Both the position numbers and the translations under genes were made by a program. A stretch of DNA of 39,426 bases. Source: Verrucomicrobiaceae bacterium (GTDB taxonomy: Bacteria > Verrucomicrobiota > Verrucomicrobiia > Verrucomicrobiales > Verrucomicrobiaceae). The notes under the pieces were generated by a model. The model worked only from the letters and a program-made list of their open reading frames with translations, did no database searches and was not told where the DNA came from. The stretch is taken from positions 1 to 39,426 of the forward strand of contig JAIXOU010000046.1 in assembly GCA_027486585.1 (NCBI GenBank). The letters are read 5' to 3'. This document shows, in pieces, positions 16,628 to 25,312 of the stretch. The number at the start of each line of letters is the position of its first letter. The first letter of the stretch is position 1.

Positions 16628-16766
16628 TCGGGAGAGATCCAGACTGACACAAAAACTTCTCTTTTGGCAAGCACGGATGAGATGGATTCATGGATTGAAA
16701 CTGTCCCAAGAAACTCGTTGGCCATGAAAGATCTGAGGAAGGCAAGACGACTCTTCATCCTCCACC

Positions 16767-18221
16767 ATGAAGTTGTCATCCTCCTATCTATTCCTAGCCT
16801 CACTCGCCGCATTTACGGGACTGGTTTCTGCTGAAAACAATGTGCCGCCTCAGGGCTTTCAGGCGCTCTTTAACGGCACCGACCTATCAGGCTGGTATGG
16901 ATGGAGCACGAAAGATCCAACGGAACTGTGGAAGATGACGCCAGAGCAATTGGCCGATTACAAAAAGAAATCAGTCGAAGGCGGTTTGCCAGAAGGCAAA
17001 AACGGACCCGAAAATATCAAGGCTCATTGGAAGGTCGAAAACGGTGAACTCGTCAATGACGGTAAAGGCCTCTACCTCACCACCGACAAGGACTATGGTG
17101 ACTTTGAATTCATGGTTGAATACAAAGCCTTACCAGAAGGTGACAGTGGCATCTACTTGCGGGGTATTCCACAGGTGCAGATTTGGGATAGCACAAAGGG
17201 TGATCCACGGGGCCTCGGCCAGGACAAAGGCTCTGGCGGGCTCTGGAACAACAGCAAAGGCGCTCCTGGCAAGGATCCAAGCAAGCTTATGGATAAGCCC
17301 TTTGGTGAATGGAATAGCTTCAAGGTACGCATGATCGGTGAGCGAGTCACGGTGATCTTTAATGGTGAAAAGGTCGTGGATAATGCCGTTTTAGAGAACT
17401 TCTTCGCCAACAAAAAGGCGGGTTACATCGCCTATGCAAAGCCAGCAATGACTGACGCTAAAAAGAAAGAGGAAAAGGCTCCTGAAAAGTTGGCCAATGG
17501 TTGGATCAAAGATCCTGCTTTTGCCAAAGGCCCGATCCAATTGCAAACCCACGGAAGTGAGATTCGCTGGCGCAATGTGTTTATTCGTGAAATTAGCTCA
17601 GAAGAAGCAATGACTGAGCTAGCTTCCAAGGACGCTGATGGTTTTGTCGAATACGTCAATGGCAAGGATCTGACGGGCTGGCAGGGTGCCGTAGATAACT
17701 ATGAAGTCGTGGACGGTGCCATTACCTGCAAGACTGGCAAAGGCGGCGATCTACTGACTAAGGATGAATTCGAAAATGGCATCATTCGTGTTGAGTTCAA
17801 GCTGCCGCCTGCAGGCAATAATGGTATCGCTCTGCGCACACCCCTGGGTGGACATTCGGCCTCTGATGGTCTTGAACTGCAAGTCATCGATAGCGATGGT
17901 TACAATGCCAAGATGGCAGCTGCGGGTAAAAAAGGCCTGGAGCCTTATCAGTATCATGGCAGCATTTACCACTGCGTTGGTGCTAAGCATGGTTACCTGC
18001 GCCCAGTCGGTGAGTGGAACTTCCAAGAGATCGAAGTGCAAGGTCAGAGGATCAAAGTCACACTGAATGGCACCAAAATCCTGGATGCTGACATCAGCAC
18101 CTTTGACCGCAGTCAAATCCCGCATCCGCCGAAAGGACTCGATCACACGAAGGGCTTCATCGGTTTTGCGGGTCACAGTGATCCTGTGCAGTTCCGCAGC
18201 TTTAAAGTGAAGAAGCTCTAG
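16767..18221 (+). CDS. Secreted protein with two tandem DUF1080 domains
   Basis: A 484-residue exported protein. The signal peptide runs to about VSA (residue 22). Two DUF1080 (3-keto-disaccharide hydrolase-type, jelly-roll) domains follow: residues about 28-276 (GFQALFNGTDLSGW ... GPIQLQTHGSEIRWRNVFIRE) and about 290-484 (FVEYVNGKDLTGW ... IGFAGHSDPVQFRSFKVKKL). Each begins with the N-G-x-D-L-x-G-W pattern and has the NG.a.R/SGIYLR-type strand. The domains have diverged from each other, so the duplication is old. The family is greatly expanded in Verrucomicrobia and Planctomycetes and is linked to breakdown of glycans. A Lys/Glu-rich linker insertion (DAKKKEEKAPEKL) sits in domain 1. It is a single gene convergent with the ABC ATPase. 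Confidence 0.93.
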   Translation: MKLSSSYLFLASLAAFTGLVSAENNVPPQGFQALFNGTDLSGWYGWSTKDPTELWKMTPEQLADYKKKSVEGGLPEGKNGPENIKAHWKVENGELVNDGKGLYLTTDKDYGDFEFMVEYKALPEGDSGIYLRGIPQVQIWDSTKGDPRGLGQDKGSGGLWNNSKGAPGKDPSKLMDKPFGEWNSFKVRMIGERVTVIFNGEKVVDNAVLENFFANKKAGYIAYAKPAMTDAKKKEEKAPEKLANGWIKDPAFAKGPIQLQTHGSEIRWRNVFIREISSEEAMTELASKDADGFVEYVNGKDLTGWQGAVDNYEVVDGAITCKTGKGGDLLTKDEFENGIIRVEFKLPPAGNNGIALRTPLGGHSASDGLELQVIDSDGYNAKMAAAGKKGLEPYQYHGSIYHCVGAKHGYLRPVGEWNFQEIEVQGQRIKVTLNGTKILDADISTFDRSQIPHPPKGLDHTKGFIGFAGHSDPVQFRSFKVKKL

Positions 18222-18227
18222 TCAAAT

Positions 18228-18989
18228 CTATGCGTGAAACCCATGCCGTAGAATTTCTGGCAGCGGGTGGGTTTCATCCATATCATGCAACTCAAGGATG
18301 CGGCCATCATCCATGGCGGCAATGCGGTCTGCATGAGTGAAGATACGATTGTCATGGGTGACGATCAAAACGGCGCGATCAGGGCTGCGAGCTATGTTGG
18401 CAAAAAGCTCCATGACGAGCGTACCGTTTTTAGCATCCAGCGCGGCTGTTGGTTCATCACAGATGATGAGTCGTGGATCATGCACCAAAGCGCGGGCAAT
18501 GGCTACACGCTGCTGCTGGCCACCCGAGAGTTGACTTGGGCGATGGTTCATCCTTTCGCCCATACCGACTTGCTCCAGCACTTCGCGGGCCTTCTTTTCA
18601 GCATAACGAGTGCTCTTTCCCTGAATGAGTAAAGGAACGCTGACATTCTCAACACAAGTAAGTGTCGGGATCAGATTGAAGGATTGAAAAATAAAACCAA
18701 TGTTGGTCGAGCGAAATTTCGTCGTGGCTCCAGTGCTCATTTTGAGAAGGTCTTGATCAAAGATCAAAACCTCACCAGAGCCAGCATCCACCTTCAGAGT
18801 GCCTGCGATGATACTAATCAATGTCGTTTTTCCACAACCGGAAGGTCCGACAAGCATCGTGATGTCACCACAGCGGACGTCCAGATTGATCTCCTTCAAC
18901 ACTTGCAATCGAGAGCCGCCATCTCCAAACGACTTGTTCACGTTTCGTAAACGCGCCGCGAGTAGTGGAGTGGATTTCACAGAATGCAT
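18228..18989 (-). CDS. ABC transporter ATP-binding protein, LolD/MacB/DevA-like
   Basis: A 253-residue ATPase with Walker A GPSGCGKTT (48-56), Q-loop Gln102 (FQSFNLIPTL), signature LSGGQQQR (154-161), Walker B LIICDEPTAALD with Asp178/Glu179, and switch His211. The NLIPTLTCVENV block and Walker B style place it in the LolD/MacB/DevA group that serves FtsX-type permeases in lipoprotein release or efflux. No permease gene is next to it: it is the last gene of the minus-strand arginine run, 73 bases after argF. It may work with a permease encoded elsewhere, perhaps together with an adaptor such as the one at 8115-9371; that link is only a guess. Confidence 0.9.
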   Translation of the reverse strand: MHSVKSTPLLAARLRNVNKSFGDGGSRLQVLKEINLDVRCGDITMLVGPSGCGKTTLISIIAGTLKVDAGSGEVLIFDQDLLKMSTGATTKFRSTNIGFIFQSFNLIPTLTCVENVSVPLLIQGKSTRYAEKKAREVLEQVGMGERMNHRPSQLSGGQQQRVAIARALVHDPRLIICDEPTAALDAKNGTLVMELFANIARSPDRAVLIVTHDNRIFTHADRIAAMDDGRILELHDMDETHPLPEILRHGFHA

Positions 18990-19062
18990 GACAGAAGAAA
19001 AGGCTTCAACTCCAACTTACGAGCTACATCCGTATCGTGGCTGTACCAATCAGCCGATCAAG

Positions 19063-19962
19063 TTAACCACGAACAAGCGAGACGATCACGGCTTTCTGAG
19101 CATGCAGACGGTTTTCAGCTTGATCAAAAATGATGGGGGCCTGCTGTTCTAATACTTCCTCGGTGATCTCTTTACCGCGATAAGCTGGCAAGCAATGCAT
19201 GACGATGGCGCTGGATTTGGCGTGCTTCATCAGTTCTGCATTGATTTGCCACGGTCTGAGCGTTTCGATTCGACCTGCGGCCTCGTCTTCTTTACCCATA
19301 CTGACCCAGACATCCGTATAGATGGCATCGATACCTTCGACGGCCGCTTTGGGATCATCGGTAACGGTGACAGTATGGCCCGGCACTTTAGCCATGAAGT
19401 CAGCGGCGGGTTGGAACTCTTTGGGGGCACCAATGACCAATTCAAATCCTAAGCGAGCGCTGGCCCAAATCCATGAGCGAGCAACATTGCAGTCCCCATC
19501 GCCAAGAAAGGCAACGCGTTTACCTTTCCAGCTGCCGAGGCGTTCATTGATAGTCTGAAGATCGGCTAGGATCTGACAGGGATGCTCATCATCGGTAAGA
19601 GCATTGATGGTGGGAATGCCACTGTATTCGGCAAACTCCACCACATCCTGCTGGGCAAAGGTGCGGATGATCGCGCCATGAATCATGCGACCCATGACAC
19701 GAGCTGTGTCTTTGATCGGTTCACCACGTCCGAGCTGGATATCGGCACCAGAAAGAAACATGACCTGCCCGCCCAACTCACGAACACCGACTTCAAAACT
19801 GACGCGCGTGCGAGTCGAAGATTTGGTAAAGATCAGCGCCCACTGCTGACCAGTCAGAACCTGGGGAGAGGCTTTGCGGTCCTTTTTCAACACGTAGGCG
19901 AGCGCGAGTATCTTTTCGATCTCGTCAGCGTTGAGTTGTTCGATGGAAAGAAGGTGCTTCAT
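19063..19962 (-). CDS. argF: Ornithine carbamoyltransferase
   Basis: Ornithine carbamoyltransferase of 299 residues, forming citrulline from ornithine and carbamoyl phosphate. The carbamoyl-phosphate loop SSTRTR (48-53), HPCQ (127-130), the ornithine loop with SMG (221-223) and the HCLP motif with Cys257 are all present; HCLPAYRG has Tyr where His is most usual. The SMG loop supports ornithine and not N-acetylornithine as substrate. It lies 22 bases behind argD, so argB-argD-argF form one transcript. No argC, argJ, argG or argH is in the window. Confidence 0.96.
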   Translation of the reverse strand: MKHLLSIEQLNADEIEKILALAYVLKKDRKASPQVLTGQQWALIFTKSSTRTRVSFEVGVRELGGQVMFLSGADIQLGRGEPIKDTARVMGRMIHGAIIRTFAQQDVVEFAEYSGIPTINALTDDEHPCQILADLQTINERLGSWKGKRVAFLGDGDCNVARSWIWASARLGFELVIGAPKEFQPAADFMAKVPGHTVTVTDDPKAAVEGIDAIYTDVWVSMGKEDEAAGRIETLRPWQINAELMKHAKSSAIVMHCLPAYRGKEITEEVLEQQAPIIFDQAENRLHAQKAVIVSLVRG

Positions 19963-19984
19963 AGGACAGACGAAAACGGTTTGT

Positions 19985-21286
19985 TCAGAGGGATATGGCT
20001 AACTGATCGAGAGTGGCTTTAAAAAGTTCCAGGCCTTCAGCCGCTTGCGCGTCAGTCAGATTCATCGGAGGCAGCCAACGAACGACTTTGGGCCCAGCTG
20101 GCACCACCATCATGCCTGCATCTAGCAAGGCCTTGGCCACGAAGATAGAAACGATTTTGCCAGATGCTTTCACAGCAGGCATGGCGGCAATCTTTTCCTC
20201 ATCGAGCTCAAATCCAATCATCATGCCAAAAGCGCGCACTTCACGGATGAGCGGCTGATTCCAAGCTAAGACCTCGCAGGCGATGTGCTTGCCGAGTTTG
20301 GCCGATTTTTCGGTCAGTCCATCACGCAAAATGACATTCAGGGTGGCCATGGCGACGGTGCAGGCAAGTGGGCTACCGCCATAAGTGGTGCCATGCGTGC
20401 CAGGTCCCAAGAGGTCGCAGAGCTTGGTTTCGATCCCATCACCCAAAGCGCGGTCACGAATCCAGAAAGATCCGAGCGGATAACCGCTGCCGATGGATTT
20501 TGCCCAACTCACGGAATCTGGGACGATCTCTTCACCCGGAATGATGCTGCGCCAGCCACAGAGCTCTCCTGTGCGTCCGAGTCCGCACTGAACTTCATCC
20601 AAGAGCATGAGCAGATCATGATTGCGGCACAGGGATTGCACCGCGCGCAGGAAATCAGGTGTCATGGGATTGACACCACTTTCACCTTGAACAGGTTCGA
20701 CCAAGATAGCGACGGTTGTGTCTGTGATCGCAGACTTCAGGGCTTCGATGTCATTAAACGGAACATAGACAAAGCCAGGGACGATGGGGCCAAAGCCACC
20801 ATGGATCTTCTCCTGTGCCGTTGCGCTCATGGCTCCAAAGGTGCGTCCATGGAAGCTGCCCGTGAAGGTGATGATCTCGTAGCGTGGGCTGCCATCTGAC
20901 TTCGGCTTGGTGACGCCGTATTTTCGGGCCAGCTTGATCATGCCTTCATTGGCTTCCGCGCCACTGTTGGAGAAGAAGCATTTACCGTGAATTTTCATCA
21001 CATCTTCTACCAGCACCTTGGCCAGTTCTGCCTGCTGACGAATGCAGTACCAGTTGGACACATGGATCAGGGTGTGAGCCTGGCGCGAGATAGCATCAGC
21101 CACCTCAGGATGCGCATGTCCCAACGGACAAACAGCAACGCCGCCAGCAAAGTCGAGATACTTTTTGCCATCGCGATCCCAGACATAAGGACCCTCGCCT
21201 TTCTCCGGCCAGACTTGGAAGCGTCCATAGTTAGGCATGACATACTTTTCCAGCCAAGCTGGATCGAAATCTTGAGTCTTTTCCAT
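19985..21286 (-). CDS. argD: Acetylornithine aminotransferase (PLP class III)
   Basis: Class III aminotransferase of 433 residues, converting N-acetylglutamate semialdehyde to N-acetylornithine. PLP-site features: SGAEANEGMIKLAR (108-121), FHGRTFGAMSATAQEK, VEPVQGESGV, Asp230/Gln233 in LLDEVQCGLGRTGE, and the Schiff-base lysine Lys263 (SWAKSIGSGYPLG). It is about 30 residues longer than many ArgD proteins, partly because of extra residues before the lysine (WRSIIPGEEIVPD). The position between argB and argF fixes the arginine role, though dual use in lysine synthesis cannot be excluded. Gaps are 48 bases to argB and 22 to argF. Confidence 0.94.
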   Translation of the reverse strand: MEKTQDFDPAWLEKYVMPNYGRFQVWPEKGEGPYVWDRDGKKYLDFAGGVAVCPLGHAHPEVADAISRQAHTLIHVSNWYCIRQQAELAKVLVEDVMKIHGKCFFSNSGAEANEGMIKLARKYGVTKPKSDGSPRYEIITFTGSFHGRTFGAMSATAQEKIHGGFGPIVPGFVYVPFNDIEALKSAITDTTVAILVEPVQGESGVNPMTPDFLRAVQSLCRNHDLLMLLDEVQCGLGRTGELCGWRSIIPGEEIVPDSVSWAKSIGSGYPLGSFWIRDRALGDGIETKLCDLLGPGTHGTTYGGSPLACTVAMATLNVILRDGLTEKSAKLGKHIACEVLAWNQPLIREVRAFGMMIGFELDEEKIAAMPAVKASGKIVSIFVAKALLDAGMMVVPAGPKVVRWLPPMNLTDAQAAEGLELFKATLDQLAISL

Positions 21287-21334
21287 TCCTTTGAATCCTA
21301 AATTTTGTTTATTCCCTAACTGAAGACTTCCTCT

Positions 21335-22192
21335 TCATAAATGAATCTCTGTCCCGATCCCCACATCCGTGAAGATTTCTAAAATGAGGGCGTGGGGAAT
21401 GCGTCCGTCGATGAGATGAACTTTCCCCACTCCACCTCGGAGAGATTCGAGGGATGAATCCACTTTCGGAATCATGCCGCCACTGATGATGCCATCTTTT
21501 TTTAGTTGATCGATAGCTGCTGGGTCGAGGCTGGGAATCAATGTCGATTCATCCTTCGGATCACGCATGACACCGCGCACGTCACTGAGGAAAATAAGCT
21601 TGGTTGCCTGCAAACGAGTCGCCAATGCGCAGGCGGCTAGATCGGCATTAACATTGAGTGTCTTGCCGCTGGCGTTTTCGCGCGCAACAGGTGAAACCAC
21701 TGGTACAAACTCACCAGATACCGCAGCCTGGATGAGGCCAAGCTTGCATCCTGTGACTTCTCCTACCCAGCCGAGTTCAGCTTTCATTTTCTCGCCTGTA
21801 AAGACTTCCGTGCCGGGAACGCCGACCGCTTTGCCTCCAAAGGCATTGATCTTATCGACGATTTCTGGATTGATCACACGCGCTAAGGTTTGCTCAACGA
21901 TTTTGATCGTTTCCTCATCGGTGACGCGCATGCCGTTGATGAACTTGGCTTCGAGGCCACTTTCCTGCATGGCTTTAGAAATCGCCTTGCCGCCACCATG
22001 AACGATGACCGGATTAATGCCGACGGCTTCAAGGAAGACGACATCCTTTAAAAAGGTGTTTACCACGGCAGGATCTTCCATGGCGCTACCGCCGACTTTG
22101 ATCAAAAAGGTGCAGCCTCGGAAGCCCTGCATGTAAGGCAGGGCTTCGAGCAGCACATCGGCTTTGCGGGTCTGGGATTGCAGGTCAGTCAT
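21335..22192 (-). CDS. argB: Acetylglutamate kinase
   Basis: N-acetylglutamate kinase, 285 residues, the second step of arginine synthesis. The phosphate site LIKVGGSAM (Lys32), HGGGKAISKAM, FINGMRVTDEETI, LNVNADLAA, LSDVRGV and GGMIPKVDSSLE are all in place. A helix of about 24 residues precedes the core (ADVLLEALPYMQGFRG), which in this family marks the hexameric, arginine-inhibited type, so feedback control by arginine is likely. The Met at 22192 starts exactly at that helix; the frame extends upstream to 22240. It is the first arg gene, 118 bases after nuoN; no terminator is seen between, so read-through from nuo is possible. Confidence 0.95.
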   Translation of the reverse strand: MTDLQSQTRKADVLLEALPYMQGFRGCTFLIKVGGSAMEDPAVVNTFLKDVVFLEAVGINPVIVHGGGKAISKAMQESGLEAKFINGMRVTDEETIKIVEQTLARVINPEIVDKINAFGGKAVGVPGTEVFTGEKMKAELGWVGEVTGCKLGLIQAAVSGEFVPVVSPVARENASGKTLNVNADLAACALATRLQATKLIFLSDVRGVMRDPKDESTLIPSLDPAAIDQLKKDGIISGGMIPKVDSSLESLRGGVGKVHLIDGRIPHALILEIFTDVGIGTEIHL

Positions 22193-22310
22193 CGGCAGGA
22201 GGGGAAAGGTGGAAGGAAAGGCATCCACACGGATCGTCAAGCCCAGTGAAGGGAAAGTTCACCTTTTAAACGATCCTTTGAGGCGAAAAACAGCCAATTA
22301 ATCCGAGAAC

Positions 22311-23792
22311 TCAATGAGCTGCTGCACTCGCAGTTGCTGGCGACTCCATCAGCATGCTCTGCAGTGGTCGTGGATACACACCTAGAACCACGATGCTAAT
22401 CGCCAATGCGACAGCGCCTGCTTTTGTCCAGAGATTGAGAGGAATAGGCTGAGACGAGGATGACGAGTCTGAGGTGTACATCGCCAAAATGGTCTTGAAG
22501 TAATAGTAGAAACCGGCGGCAGCGCCAACCACGGCAGCAGCTAGGGCACCCCAGGCGGTTTGATCAACAAGACCTAGAAACACAAAGAGTTTGCCCATGA
22601 AACCAGCCGTCAATGGCAGACCAGCCAAGGAAGCTAAAGCTACCGTCATAACAAAGGCCAAGAGAGGTGAACGTTTAGCTAAGCCTCGGAAATCGGTAAC
22701 ATCTTCACCGCCGCCATTGATTCGGAGAATGGCCAGAACGAGGAATCCCAGAACGGTCATCGGCAAATAAGTCGCCAGATAAAAAGCCACAACACCACCA
22801 GCACTCAGATCGAGACGAGTGGAACCGTGGGCTGAAAGAGCGAGTAATAGATAGCCTGCATGACTGATGCTTGAGTAAGCAAGCAGACGCTTGACGCTGG
22901 TCTGGAAAATAGCAGGCAGGCTTCCCAGAAGAACCGTGAGAGCACCACCGATGAGTAATAAGCCGTGCACTTCAGAGGCGATGAGGGAGCCTTGAATGAA
23001 GAAAGTGTCGATGACACGCGTCAGAATGACGAAACCAGCGGCTTTTGAGCCAACCGAGAGAAACGTGGTGACAGGAATGGGGGCACCCTGGTAAACGTCA
23101 GGCACCCACATTTGGAAAGGAGCTGCAGCCACTTTGAAGCCAAGACCAGCGAGCAACAAGGCCGCCCCTAGAAGTACTGGCAATTTCACAGTCTCAGGAT
23201 TGGCTAGCGCTTTTGCAATGCCTTCGAAGGTCAATGAACCCGTTGCGCCATAGACCCAAGCAATGCCGTAAACAAGAATGCCTGTGCTTAGCGCACCGAG
23301 GATCAGATATTTCACTCCAGCTTCCAAAGCGAGGGCGCTTTTGCGGGCAAAGGCAACGAGCACATAGAAGCTAACGGTCACAAGCTCCAAGGACACAAAC
23401 ACGGTGACCAAATCTTTGGCACCAGCCATCCACATCATGCCAGCGCAGACAATGAGTGGCAGGCTGAACATTTCAGACAAACGACCATCGACGGTGTATT
23501 TGCTGAGGTAACCTGCGCATTGACTTGTTAACCAGAGCACTAAGAAAGTGATCAACAATGAAAAGCCTTTGTAGAAAATAGCCAGGGTATCCAGCTGTTG
23601 GTAGGCTTGCAGAAACTCAGGCATCTGGGTCGCTGACTTATTGACCAACAAGAATAATAGGAATGCTAAAGCCACCCCACCCATGCTGATGGCAGCAAGC
23701 GTGCGACGCGTGATGGCTGGCATGAACGCCTCAAGCGCGAGGAGAAAGAGCCCGAGGATGGCTAAACCGACTTCAATGGAAAACACAGACAT
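22311..23792 (-). CDS. nuoN: NADH-quinone oxidoreductase subunit N
   Basis: Complex I membrane subunit N, 493 residues, about 14 membrane helices, one of the three antiporter-like proton-pumping subunits. The family blocks are visible: DLVTVFVSLELVTVSFYVLVAF with the conserved Glu, AAAPFQMWVPDVYQGAPIPVTTFLS with the Lys region before it, and LLAYSSISHAGY. A poly-Ser stretch (DSSSSSQP) separates the last two helices. It is the last nuo gene of the run and starts 13 bases after nuoM. Confidence 0.95.
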   Translation of the reverse strand: MSVFSIEVGLAILGLFLLALEAFMPAITRRTLAAISMGGVALAFLLFLLVNKSATQMPEFLQAYQQLDTLAIFYKGFSLLITFLVLWLTSQCAGYLSKYTVDGRLSEMFSLPLIVCAGMMWMAGAKDLVTVFVSLELVTVSFYVLVAFARKSALALEAGVKYLILGALSTGILVYGIAWVYGATGSLTFEGIAKALANPETVKLPVLLGAALLLAGLGFKVAAAPFQMWVPDVYQGAPIPVTTFLSVGSKAAGFVILTRVIDTFFIQGSLIASEVHGLLLIGGALTVLLGSLPAIFQTSVKRLLAYSSISHAGYLLLALSAHGSTRLDLSAGGVVAFYLATYLPMTVLGFLVLAILRINGGGEDVTDFRGLAKRSPLLAFVMTVALASLAGLPLTAGFMGKLFVFLGLVDQTAWGALAAAVVGAAAGFYYYFKTILAMYTSDSSSSSQPIPLNLWTKAGAVALAISIVVLGVYPRPLQSMLMESPATASAAAH

Positions 23793-23805
23793 GGATCAAA
23801 AAGGT

Positions 23806-25299
23806 TCAAGGGGCCACCACGGCAGCGAGGTCAGACTTGATAAGGTTTAAGAGCAGCCAAGGGCAGCATCCGACAATAAGTAAAACAGCGGCCAGCAGAA
23901 TGAGCGGCAAGCGCTGGCTGAAGGATGGGTCCCTCATGAATAAGCCAGACATGGCTGAACCATGAAACAGACTGCGATAAGCACGAAGCATATAAACCGC
24001 TGACATCACCACGCCCCAAAGGGAAACAATGACAGCCCATTGCAGAGGACCGAAGGAAGTTGATCCATAATTCATGAAGCTCCCGACAAAAACCATGAGT
24101 TCGCCGGCGAAGTTCGCCAGACCAGGCAGACCGATAGAAGCAAAGGCGCCAAAGGCAAAGAGAACCGTGAAAGCTGGGGCGTGCTCACCCAAACCGCCGA
24201 GCTTGCTGAATTCTAGCGTGCCGAGTTGATTCCGCATCCGTCCTGCCAATGCAAAGAGGAGGGCGATGCTGATGCCGTGGGCAAACATCAAGAGAACTGC
24301 CCCACGAAGCGCAATCTCGGTGCCAGCTGCAAGACCGAGGAAGATGTAGCCCATGTGCATGACCGAGGAATTGGCCAACACATCATCCAGACGCTTCTGA
24401 TTGATCGTCACTAGCCCCATCACAAGGATGTTGCCTAGCAGCATGAACAAGAGAGCCTCCTGAACCCAAGCAACCTGAGCGCCTTGTGGCAGTAGTGGTA
24501 GGGCGATACGCAGCAGACCATAGAGCCCGAATTTTTTCAAGACGCCGGAATGCAGCATGGCGACTGGCGTCGGAGCCGTAGCATAGGCTGGGGCAGCCCA
24601 ACTGTGCAGCGGGAAAAGACTCACCAAGGTGCCAAAACCCAAGAGGAGTACGAAGAAAATCTGAGCCTGTTTTTCAATTGGCAAGGGAGTCAATGCAGCC
24701 TGCGCACGCAGAGCTTGGAGATCAAAGGTCAACTTGCCGCCACCACTAAATTCTAGAACCAACCAAACGAGTCCAGCCAACAGGATCAAGCTTCCAGCTC
24801 CAAGATAGATGGTGGTTTTCCAAGCAACGGCCTTGCGATGTTCAGGCTCGCCATGGCCATAAAGACCAATCATGAGGAAGGTCGGGATCAGCGCTAGCTC
24901 ATGGAAGGCATAGAGGAAGAAGACATCCGTCGAAAGGAAGGCTCCCAACGCACCTGCGGCAATCAGTAAGGAGGCGATGTGATAGATCGCAGGCTTGTCG
25001 TCTCCGATCTGCCAAACGGCAGCAAAAGTCACCAAAGCGGTGAGCAAAGTCAGGATCAAAGCTACACCATCAGCACCGACACCAAAAGTGATCGCTGGAT
25101 TATCCAGAACAATCCGAGCGCTTTCAAAGGCAAAGCCAGCTTTTCCAGCAGAGGCTGCCTTGAAGCTGAAGACTAGCCCCAGGGTGATGACAAGATTCAC
25201 AACAGCGGCACCGACCGATGTCGCGCGGGCAGGTGCCCCGAGCCAGATGGCTAGGGCAGCAAGCAAAGGGAGAAGGATAACGATTTCTAGCGGACTCAT
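23806..25299 (-). CDS. nuoM: NADH-quinone oxidoreductase subunit M
   Basis: Complex I antiporter-like subunit M, 497 residues with about 14 membrane helices. Recognisable blocks: FFLYAFHELALIPTFLMIGLYG with the conserved Glu of helix 5, FPLHSWAAPAYATAPTPVAMLHSGVLKKFGLYGLLR with the key Lys, and ANSSVMHMGYIFLG. The Met at 25299 lies 13 bases behind nuoL and matches the usual start; the longer frame (to 25338) would overlap nuoL. Spacing of exactly 13 bases on both sides shows a tightly packed operon. Confidence 0.95.
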   Translation of the reverse strand: MSPLEIVILLPLLAALAIWLGAPARATSVGAAVVNLVITLGLVFSFKAASAGKAGFAFESARIVLDNPAITFGVGADGVALILTLLTALVTFAAVWQIGDDKPAIYHIASLLIAAGALGAFLSTDVFFLYAFHELALIPTFLMIGLYGHGEPEHRKAVAWKTTIYLGAGSLILLAGLVWLVLEFSGGGKLTFDLQALRAQAALTPLPIEKQAQIFFVLLLGFGTLVSLFPLHSWAAPAYATAPTPVAMLHSGVLKKFGLYGLLRIALPLLPQGAQVAWVQEALLFMLLGNILVMGLVTINQKRLDDVLANSSVMHMGYIFLGLAAGTEIALRGAVLLMFAHGISIALLFALAGRMRNQLGTLEFSKLGGLGEHAPAFTVLFAFGAFASIGLPGLANFAGELMVFVGSFMNYGSTSFGPLQWAVIVSLWGVVMSAVYMLRAYRSLFHGSAMSGLFMRDPSFSQRLPLILLAAVLLIVGCCPWLLLNLIKSDLAAVVAP

Positions 25300-25312
25300 T
25301 TCAATTTTATGA

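Noticed and set aside
20285-20899. 204-codon frame antisense to argD
   Set aside because: No motif and wholly inside a conserved gene.
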